From Zantedeschia hybrid cultivar (lineage: Eukaryota; Streptophyta; Magnoliopsida; Alismatales; Araceae): a stretch of DNA of 64,000 nt. Below, in pieces: positions 60,723 through 64,000 of this stretch. Made by a program: the position numbers and the translations under genes. Position 1 is the stretch's first letter, and each line of letters starts with the position of its first letter. The notes beneath the pieces are model-generated. The model had not been told where the DNA came from, ran no database searches, and was given only the letters and a program-made list of their open reading frames with translations. The DNA lies in contig JARZZO010000011.1 of the NCBI GenBank assembly GCA_030544215.1, forward strand, positions 8,418,001-8,482,000, written 5' to 3'.

Positions 60723-63082
60723 TATGCAAAATTTTTGTGAATTACATGCCTAGCGTACATGTTATGCATTATGTCGTTTCCTACATTAAACAGAACAGTT
60801 TATGCATGCATATGATTAATTTAATATGTTAAGATGCTAAGTGGATGCACCAAACTGGTGATGTGGGCCCTAAGTGCTACGTGGACCAAAGTGTGATGAT
60901 GTGCATCGCTTGATTCCATCGGGACCAAAGTGCCACGCAGCGGGAGTCATCTCTTGATACCATGGAGGCCACCTCTACATTCCCTTATTCACTCGGTTAA
61001 TAACTAAGGAGATAAGTAAGATACCTGAGACAACATGTTAAATCTGAGAAGTGTGTTTACATGCTATCCTGGTGAGATCTGAGAACGTCCCGCGACTATG
61101 CAGCCAAAGATCTAGTGGGTTTGCCATAACCACTAAGTAAAGAAGAAAACGATGTACCCGATATCATTCTATGATTGTTTGTCTTATGTTAAAGTGAAAA
61201 ATGTGACATGTGTGATTACCTATGATGTTTAATGATGAAAGATAAGGTTAAATTTCAGAAGTCAGTGTATATTTTTCATAGTAGTCAATCCCGTCCCGTC
61301 CCAACCTGTCCCAGCCGGGACGTCCCGTCCTAGTGAGAAAATGGGACGGGACAATTTCTGGTCTGTCCCAGTATGTGTCTCGGCCTATCCCGACATGTCC
61401 CGGTATATCCCGGCCTGTCCCGGCATTTCCCAATCAAAATTTGTATTTTTACATGAGATTTTCCTAAGCACTTAAGCTCCTTATAAACTTATTTTAGGAG
61501 GTTTATTTGATGAATTTACTCATTTATAAACCCATAAATCTATCATCAATGTTTCTATGGCATTAATTTTGTCTTATTTATACGTTTATATGTTTATTTT
61601 CATATTATTTACTGTATACATATGTTTTATATTTGTTGGCATATGTATGGAAAAAATTTCAGGACGGGACACCGAAATTGTCCGAAACACCAGAACGTCC
61701 CATCCCAGTAAAAAAACGGGGCAGCGACCGGGACAAGATTGACAACTATGATATTTTTACATCATAATATATGCTAAAAATTTATGTTTAAATTCTAACA
61801 AGCCCATGTGAAGCAATAGTCATAATAGTTATTCTATGTGCATATTCCATGTTAATGCATGAATAAATGTACATATTTAATTGTTGTTATTAAGTCATAT
61901 TTCATAAATTAACATGCTGCCATGTTTATGTTTAAGATAGTAAACTATGTATAGTTCATATATATTATTCATGTATCATATTGCAATGTTAATGAAATAT
62001 ATTAGGATTGAAGAAAAAGTATTATATACTAGCCTTGATGTTCATGATTAGACAGATGTATGAAATATTCTTTTATGTATATTATATGCAAAACATATGT
62101 CTTTGTAGATTCTGAACTTGCTGAGTTCTATGTGACTCACCCTTACTTAAACTAATATTTTTCAAAAGATCGTGAGACTGAGATTGCGTCAGAGGAGCGT
62201 AAGGCTTGATCTTTGGTTTGAAGCTAGCTTTAGTAAGTGCTTATTTGTGATTTTCAATTTGATCGGTTAGCAAGAGATGTATACGTTAGTTTCATTTCAG
62301 CCATGAGATGTACTTTTTAGACTTATAGAGATCTTGGATGATGTACTAGTTGTTTATTCAGTTCATATTAGTCCAGTGATTTGGTTTGTTTGTGGCTATG
62401 TTGGTTATATTTATTATCTTGTCTCATACTTATACTCTTCACTGCTAATGTAAGATGTGTAGGTTGTTCTCACTGTGGCACTCCCGAACTGACGGTTCAC
62501 ACTAAGTCGGCATGGTCGAACCGGGCCGGCGGGGCGGGGGCGTTATAGAGGGGACCTCCCAGGCTAGACACCTACGTCATACTGGTTAGACCGGCTGAGG
62601 CAAGGGCAGCTCCTGGGCCAGACACCTACGTCATATCGAGTAAACCGCCCCAACATTGGAGGAATTACGTGCTGATAGAACTACTTTGAGGAAGAGCAAG
62701 GAATTGAACCCATGACCTACAAGAATTTAACCTGCCGAAGGCCGGAGCCTATCCACTACGCTACTCACCCTCCCCAAATGTAGTGGATATTTATACACAA
62801 TCACTTCCATCAAAAAAAGAAAGAAATACACCATATGAATATCTAGACAATACTAAGATGTAAGGAAAGCATGGAGGGAAAAACAGCATTCTTTTACTTA
62901 CGGTGGCGTCCGGAAAACAATGCCAAAAACCTTGTTTTCATCATCATTTGATACTGACATGATTTCTGCCCCTGTTTTCAAATGTTTATATAGAATTGCT
63001 GTTGACTTGCATTCATCTATTACTTGTTCAGATATCTTTTTAAACCCAAGCTTGTCAGCAATATCATGTTTATCATCTACAT
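20002..63082 (-). CDS. PREP: presequence protease PreP, 5' end beyond the window
   Basis: M16C zinc metalloprotease that degrades cleaved transit peptides and other short peptides in mitochondria and chloroplasts. Eighteen exons in coding order: 63082-62902, 49962-49788, 49655-49523, 49378-49308, 47749-47666, 43631-43541, 39615-39095, 38999-38835, 38751-38533, 34045-33918, 33775-33586, 29580-29497, 29389-29292, 28499-28235, 28139-27977, 27805-27625, 20348-20277, 20143-20002. They join in one frame to about 987 residues ending TAA. The inverted zinc motif HILEH is at residues 69-73. The third ligand Glu is in FNEMKG at 169, 96 residues after the second His as in Arabidopsis PreP1. The substrate-binding Arg and Tyr are in RVSGGAY (840 and 846). 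All lie eight below PreP1 numbering (77, 80, 81, 177, 848, 854). About 90 N-terminal residues, including the transit peptide, are missing past 64000. The reading frame is intact, so the gene looks functional. Confidence 0.95.
21105..21196. repeat. two-copy 46-bp tandem repeat
   Basis: The unit beginning AAAATAAGAAACACAATATG occurs at 21105-21150 and again at 21151-21196 with two base differences, so it is a recent local duplication in a PREP intron. Confidence 0.9.
21430..23100. other. GC-rich island, probably retrotransposon-derived
   Basis: Base composition jumps from AT-rich intron to strongly GC-rich sequence, with runs of CCGCCG and CCGGTCCGG between about 21850 and 22520. The long proline- and arginine-rich frames on both strands are composition artefacts. 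The section 21600-21720, with a short CCCCTATATGTATGC context before the GC-rich part, resembles an LTR-to-leader transition. I could not find matching LTRs or a primer-binding site, so origin from the same element as the copia remnant downstream is only an inference. Confidence 0.4.
24022..24438. mobile_element. 417-bp hAT-like MITE, TSD CAAATCCA
   Basis: The element starts TATCAAGATC and ends GGTCTTGATA (reverse complement TATCAAGACC). It is bounded by an exact 8-bp direct repeat, CAAATCCA, at 24014-24021 and 24439-24446. Eight-base target duplications are typical of hAT transposons. It splits the copia reverse transcriptase between the block ending DWQI and the block QLDKKNAF, so it inserted after the copia element. 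It has no coding capacity. Confidence 0.85.
24862..25140 (+). repeat. local duplication, two copies about 149 bp apart
   Basis: The segment from GGGTCGACTCCCCTTCC to the YRQLVGALVHLT-coding stretch (24862 to about 24990) recurs from 25011 as GGGTTGACTTCCCTTC and so on. The result is two adjacent copies of the same copia RT block. The copies differ at many positions, so the duplication is old. Confidence 0.8.
25995..26300. repeat. two-copy tandem repeat of about 155 bp
   Basis: The unit beginning GCTGCTATTA at 25995 recurs at 26151. Both copies contain AGATGACAATGATGATCATG, ATGCTTCATCTAGTCATAGT and CATCATCTTAAGTACATTAT, with a few substitutions and small indels. Confidence 0.9.
29990..30180 (+). 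mobile_element. partial copy of the GGTACC-rich MITE family
   Basis: CAAGGTTGGCAGTACCGGTA at about 29998, followed by several GGTACCG words, matches the terminal sequence of the complete 206-bp element at 56061-56266 (CAAGGATGGCAGTACC in one orientation). No matching second end is found within 300 bp, so this is a truncated or longer relative. It lies in the PREP intron 29581-33585. Confidence 0.6.
31753..32021. mobile_element. 269-bp foldback MITE with arms of about 86 bp
   Basis: The left arm starts GGTTTTTTACATATAAGCCC and continues with TATTACAAATAACCCCCCTA and CTATTTACAAATAAGCCCCC. The right arm is its near-perfect reverse complement, ending GGGGCTTATATGTAAAAAACC at 32021. A short spacer with two further copies of ACAAATAAG joins them. 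Possible direct repeats AATAATA lie on both sides (31745-31751 and within the TAA run after 32021), so the target duplication is ambiguous. Confidence 0.8.
32023..32051. repeat. (TAA)n microsatellite
   Basis: About eight ATA/TAA units directly adjoin the foldback MITE. MITEs of this kind often insert in, or give rise to, such runs. Confidence 0.85.
32417..33183. mobile_element. 767-bp hAT-like element with GCCTAGGC-rich ends
   Basis: The ends are CAACGTTTTAAAAATGCCTA and, reverse-complemented, CACTGTTTTAAAAAGCGGCT, both followed by GCCTAGGC-type words. The flanking 8-mers CTCTTCCT and CCGTTCCT match at 6 of 8 positions, consistent with a worn hAT target duplication. There is no coding capacity. 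Related ends occur at 48062-48768, 50336-50884 and 57460-58136. Confidence 0.7.
34046..38532 (-). other. PREP 4.5-kb intron, no element identified
   Basis: No coding sequence is supported. A 36-bp unit around ATTCCAGATAG...GCTAACTATC is tandemly doubled at about 35625-35697. From 36280 to 36450 the sequence is rich in TTCAGATTCCAGTAATGGTT-type words that may belong to an old repeat. Its size suggests inserted DNA, but I recognise no transposon protein or clean termini. Confidence 0.5.
40860..42510 (-). repeat. AT-rich repetitive block, possibly LTR-derived
   Basis: Variants of GGGTATTTTGGTAATTTTAC recur at least eight times between 40970 and 41830 with no fixed period. On the - strand near 42300 the sequence ACCTATAAATACCCCCAAAG looks like a strong TATA box preceded by GC-rich promoter-type sequence. 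This combination resembles a long plant LTR in antisense, but I found no defined ends or target duplication. Confidence 0.35.
42965..43129 (+). mobile_element. Au-type SINE with target-site duplication
   Basis: The sequence contains a tRNA-like box A (GGAGCAACGGTTAAG), a box B (ACGGGTTCGAACC), and the conserved tail GGTAAGGCTGCGTACATC...CCCCAGACCCC...GGGAGCCTCGTGCA, which is diagnostic of the plant Au SINE family. It is flanked by near-identical direct repeats GTTAGAGAAACGCAAATGAA (42945-42964) and GTTAGAGAAACTCAAATAAA (43130-43149). It lies opposite to PREP in an intron. Confidence 0.85.
43861..45250 (-). mobile_element. L1-type LINE, 3' fragment, degenerate
   Basis: On the - strand the fragment reads LAGWKGRLLSYGGRLTLCTS and LPTYYLSIFRIPAG (end of the RT domain), then toward lower coordinates a zf-RVT block LCLCGLEDETIDHLFTACSF. 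A run of A on the - strand at about 43861-43872 marks the poly(A) tail. Stops and frameshifts are present. The endonuclease and RT core are missing, as expected for a 5'-truncated copy. Confidence 0.8.
45260..46545 (-). mobile_element. RTE-clade LINE, 5'-truncated and degenerate
   Basis: On the - strand the RT blocks are KQAYDRFPRDVLWWLLERN, YQGSTVSPYLFALVIDDLT, the catalytic MMFADDIVLI, then HFKYLGSILQEDGG, MLYGSECWAT, SVAEMRMLRWMCGHTRPDKI and LRWFGHVRRRP. These match the RT and C-terminal region of plant RTE elements. The 3' end carries the family's typical tail with ATAGCCGACCCCAATTATTT...AAGGCTTGGTTGAGTT. Stops and frameshifts show it is dead. Confidence 0.85.
48062..48768. mobile_element. 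707-bp hAT-like element with GCCTAGGC-rich ends
   Basis: The ends are CAATGTTGTCAAGGCAACC and, reverse-complemented, CATTGTTTTCAAGGCGTCG. Both termini are rich in CGCCTAGGCGAC and GCGCCTGGGCG words, like the elements at 32417 and 50336. The flanking 8-mers GTTTAGCA and ATTCAGAA agree at only 5 of 8 positions, so the boundaries rest on the inverted repeats. Confidence 0.65.
49306..49307 (-). other. non-canonical GC donor of a GC-AG intron in PREP
   Basis: The exon 49378-49308 ends CAG CAG (QQ) and is followed by GCAAGT instead of GTAAGT. The next exon starts after TTCCTTCTAG at 47749 with GCT CTC (AL). The joined protein reads RVTQQALFPDNTYG, which matches the conserved PreP sequence without a gap. 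AG|GCAAGT is the standard consensus for the rare GC-AG class. The nearest GT, four bases on, would shift the frame. Confidence 0.9.
50336..50884. mobile_element. 549-bp hAT-like MITE, TSD GTAAGCTC
   Basis: It starts CTATGTTATCAAAGGCGATC and ends CGCCTCTAACTACATAG (reverse complement CTATGTAGTTAGAGGCG). It is flanked by the exact 8-bp repeat GTAAGCTC at 50328-50335 and 50885-50892. Its termini contain CTCGCCTAGGCAATG and ACGCCTAGGCAATCGC words, which link it to the GCCTAGGC-rich group. It is non-coding. Confidence 0.88.
51200..52110 (-). mobile_element. L1-type LINE fragment with internal duplication
   Basis: The - strand reads WEEDELLYSGDLHDEEMLQL, then VKVKILIWRISHGRLLTCDW and a frameshifted cysteine block (ECCPCSEEGG). 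These correspond to the region before and within zf-RVT of L1 ORF2. A 50-bp tandem duplication (51341-51390 and 51391-51441) repeats VKVKILIWR. It is degenerate. Confidence 0.65.
52680..53393 (-). mobile_element. L1 LINE 3' end with zf-RVT domain and poly(A)
   Basis: A 175-codon open stretch on the - strand reads LWNANNGVFSVKSLYALIEG, PLKIRAFMWLVFHNRIVTK, CSLCNMEDEDVSHLFIHCAV and ICWSIWRNRNDNIFKGSR. This is the typical FSVKSLY / zf-RVT / IWRxRN order of plant L1 ORF2. It ends ATAAAATTGGTGGTACACCG followed by a run of A (T at 52681-52694 on the + strand). It may be the tail of the LINE at 54414-57340, separated by the LTR insertion, but about 1 kb of ORF2 between the two parts is missing. Confidence 0.8.
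53394..53893 (+). mobile_element. copia-type LTR, 5' copy without its partner
   Basis: The candidate LTR starts TGTTAGGATG and ends CCACATCA. Five bases later comes TGGTATCAGAGCCC (53898-53911), a complete primer-binding site complementary to the 3' end of initiator methionine tRNA, as used by most plant copia elements. Near its 3' end are AATAAA (about 53682) and CT-rich sequence. An internal duplication repeats TAGTTAGGATGTCTAATTAG. No 3' LTR or gag-pol is present. The adjoining leader runs to about 54413 and then LINE sequence resumes. Confidence 0.75.
53894..54413 (+). mobile_element. copia leader fragment with (CT)n tract
   Basis: This is the sequence downstream of the primer-binding site. 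It is CT-rich, with about 18 CT units at 54166-54201 and a GC-rich stretch with repeated CCGCC and GCTGCC words. No gag protein is recognisable. The proline/arginine-rich frames across it are artefacts of composition. The junction to the - strand LINE is near 54413, where WKGKLLS coding sequence begins. Confidence 0.5.
54414..57340 (-). mobile_element. L1-type LINE ORF2: endonuclease and RT, degenerate
   Basis: On the - strand, from high to low coordinates: a possible ORF1 tail, an endonuclease start MRILTWNVKGVVNKEKR with CIQETK (56974 to about 56850), CLGGDFNATTSLEDM (about 56560), then RT blocks KGRHIHDNFLVAYECLHEVR, LKLDFQKAYDTVSW, the catalytic IQYADDTILMF (about 54720), ISYLGLPLSPFA and GWKGKLLS. 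Frameshifts and stops are frequent. A 206-bp MITE is inserted at 56061-56266. Confidence 0.85.
56061..56266. mobile_element. 206-bp GGTACC-rich palindromic MITE, TSD ACCGAAAG
   Basis: It starts CATGGATGGCAGTACCGG and ends, reverse-complemented, CAAGGATGGCAGTACCGG. It is bounded by the exact 8-bp repeat ACCGAAAG (56053-56060 and 56267-56274), which points to hAT-type transposition. The interior is built almost wholly of GGTACCG, GGCCGG and CGGTATCGG words and can pair with itself across most of its length. It interrupts the L1 endonuclease-RT linker, so it is younger than that LINE copy. Repetitive Tyr/Arg/Pro frames across it are artefacts. Confidence 0.9.
57322..57353. repeat. (CA)n(TA)n microsatellite
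   Basis: ACACACACACACACACATAT runs into TATATATATATAG at the 5' end of the L1 element. Confidence 0.9.
57460..58136. mobile_element. element of about 677 bp with GCCTAGGC-rich ends
   Basis: The left end AACTGATAGACAAGTCGGCC and the reverse-complemented right end CAGTGATTTAAAAGTCGGCC agree at 15 of 20 positions. Inside both are GGCGGACTGCCTAGGCGGTG and GGTGAACTGCCTAGTCGGCA words in inverted relation. No acceptable target duplication is visible, so the boundaries are approximate. It belongs with the GCCTAGGC-rich group. Confidence 0.55.
58137..59480. other. intronic stretch with no recognised feature
   Basis: Ordinary AT-rich intron sequence on the template side of PREP. Short frames do not match any known family, and a T homopolymer lies at about 58870-58885. 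Confidence 0.5.
60685..60725. repeat. poly(A)-(TA)n tract inside the solo LTR
   Basis: Eighteen A residues are followed by about eleven TA units. This is simple sequence with no coding meaning. Confidence 0.9.
61277..61750. mobile_element. 474-bp hAT-type MITE, TSD ATATTTTT
   Basis: The terminal inverted repeats are CATAGTAGTCAATCCCGTCC and, from the right end, CATAGTTGTCAATCTTGTCC. Subterminal GTCCCGTCCC words follow on both sides. The exact 8-bp repeat ATATTTTT flanks it at 61269-61276 and 61751-61758. The AT-rich middle has no coding capacity. It lies inside the solo LTR and so inserted later than the SINE; relative to LTR excision the order is open. Confidence 0.9.
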
Positions 63083-63752
63083 CTGCTAAACAGAGGAGAA
63101 AAATGGGATTAAAGAAATGAAAACCTATTGTTTTGAAAGTAAACTTCAATGGCCAAAATTTAAATATATGTACTGTTTGCTGGCTACACGAGTTCTCAAG
63201 CATAGCAGCAAATATAAGAAGCCAAAGCCAAAAGATTGAATTTACATCTTCAAATGACAAAAGATGCTATAATTGAGTGACATTATGGCAGATATGTGGC
63301 AAACTGCAACTAATGAGTCAACGCATCAAGAACAACAGTATATAAACCCATTCAAAATTTGGTTAGAAGAGGTAACCCATGTACCACACGTTAGTTAGAA
63401 GTAAAATGATTATTAATGGTGCTCCCTCCTTCAGCTTGAGCGTAGTTTAAGGAAGCATGGCTACTTGCATTTGTCATCCTAGTGGCACTTGGAATTCTTT
63501 AACATGTACTCTATCTAAAGTTTGAAGACCCTAGGTGCCCTTAAAGTTAACCACATCACAAGGACCTTGATGCTTCCAGATCCATGCACCTCAAACTCAC
63601 CCCCACTTGATTTATTTATGCTAAAACCCCATTGTGATTACCAATTCATTTTTGAGGTTGAGGAACCTTCTCTCACTTTTCACTGTCTTCCATTTGTCTC
63701 CATTCCCTCCCTAGCTGTCATCCCCTTCTTCTGCAAGTGGTAGTGTGTGTGT

Positions 63753-63822
<70 letters not shown>

Positions 63823-64000
63823 AGTTACCACCACTTTTATTAAAGCATAAATAGGGAATATAGGGATACCTTGCCTACACAATATCAGAATAAAGTGAAG
63901 CAGTTAGAAGGAGAAACGTTGATGCGGAATGGGAGTGACGACATGGCAAGATGCAAGTAGAGCAAGCGCACTATACATCAAAAACGAACTCAAAACGTGT
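63083..64000 (-). other. upstream PREP intron with (GT)n-G(n) tract
   Basis: No exon is recognised on the - strand here, so the PREP transit-peptide exon must lie beyond 64000. A (GT)n run at 63743-63784 continues into 37 G residues (63785-63821), whose length is unreliable in any assembly. The stretch 63250-63740 shows nothing else. Confidence 0.65.

Larger units (their letters stand above)
59545..62547. mobile_element. 3.0-kb solo LTR (gypsy-like), TSD GAGGG
   Basis: It begins TGTAACACCTAGC and ends GGGGGCGTTATA, which are imperfect inverted termini (TGTAACACC against TATAACGCC). It is flanked by the exact 5-bp repeat GAGGG at 59540-59544 and 62548-62552. Length and termini resemble LTRs of Tekay/Del-type gypsy elements. 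No internal region or second LTR exists, so it most likely formed by LTR-LTR recombination. Inside are GACGCGATT/AATCGCGTC motifs, a poly(A)-(TA)n tract (about 60685-60725) and a nested MITE. Orientation is undetermined. Confidence 0.85.
59499..62780 (-). mobile_element. tRNA-derived SINE split by a solo LTR
   Basis: On the - strand the SINE head (62780 downward) has a tRNA-like box A (TAGCGTAGTGGATAGG) and box B (ATGGGTTCAATTCC), then a body to 62553. After removal of the LTR it continues at 59544 through ACCTCAGGTTTCCTGTGAGT and ends in an A run with AT (59505-59499). Direct repeats TAGTTGGATATTTATA (59483-59498) and TAGTGGATATTTATA (62781-62795) flank the pair, differing by one base. SINE length without the insert is about 270 bp. 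Its body contains two copies of GACGTAGGTGTCT. The family name is not known to me. Confidence 0.85.
49963..62901 (-). other. PREP 12.9-kb intron, a transposon sink
   Basis: This intron separates the first visible exon (63082-62902) from the exon carrying the zinc motif. It holds at least nine delimited elements: MITE-like elements at 50336, 56061, 57460 and 61277, LINE fragments at 51200, 52680 and 54414, an LTR with leader at 53394, and a SINE split by a solo LTR at 59499-62780. The stretch 58137-59480 shows nothing recognisable. Confidence 0.85.

Noticed and set aside
62700..62772. tRNA gene on the - strand
   Set aside because: Box A and box B are present but the acceptor stem and anticodon arm do not pair. 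The context with target duplications and an A-rich tail shows it is a SINE head.
1..64000. CRISPR arrays, prokaryotic operons, phage or plasmid modules
   Set aside because: No regularly spaced repeats with unique spacers and no bacterial-type gene clusters exist. The spliced genes and plant transposons are clearly nuclear eukaryotic.

Overview
This window is nuclear DNA from a flowering plant. The evidence is two intron-rich genes of plant-type families, plant transposon families (copia, L1 and RTE LINEs, tRNA-derived SINEs, hAT-like MITEs) and a decayed chloroplast ycf2 fragment. I cannot name the species. There are no operons, prokaryotic genes or CRISPR arrays.

Only two protein-coding genes can be supported, and they converge tail to tail. 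(1) On the + strand, 3197-15243: a complete phosphatidate phosphatase of the lipin/PAH family. Ten coding exons splice to 1196 codons plus stop, carrying the N-LIP domain and the DVDGT catalytic motif. (2) On the - strand, 63082-20002: a presequence protease (PreP/PREP, M16C zinc metalloprotease). Eighteen exons are visible and splice in one frame to about 987 residues ending at a stop. The first exon, expected to encode the organelle transit peptide, lies past the right edge of the window. The two products are not functionally linked: one acts in glycerolipid metabolism at the ER/cytosol, the other degrades targeting peptides in mitochondria and plastids.

Layout: 1-2690 is AT-rich upstream sequence with one MITE-like inverted repeat. 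2700-3196 is the probable 5' leader of PAH with a 20-codon uORF. 3197-15243 is PAH, with introns of 4.2 and 2.5 kb flanking a 44-nt exon. 15244-16590 is the PAH 3' UTR, probably with an intron. 16600-20000 is intergenic and includes the ycf2-like fragment (about 18070-18640). 20002-63082 is PREP, stretched by introns of up to 12.9 kb that are full of mobile DNA.

The most informative structure is in the PREP introns. Several insertions can be delimited to the base by their target-site duplications (TSDs). A tRNA-derived SINE (TSD about 15 bp) was split by a 3.0-kb solo LTR (TSD GAGGG), which was itself hit by a 474-bp hAT-type MITE (TSD ATATTTTT). A 206-bp GGTACC-rich palindromic MITE (TSD ACCGAAAG) sits in an L1 LINE. 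A 417-bp MITE (TSD CAAATCCA) sits in a copia reverse-transcriptase remnant. Several larger elements share GCCTAGGC-rich ends. One PREP intron uses a GC-AG splice pair. I found no clearly new biological system. The value here is two well-resolved gene models and a datable stack of nested insertions.
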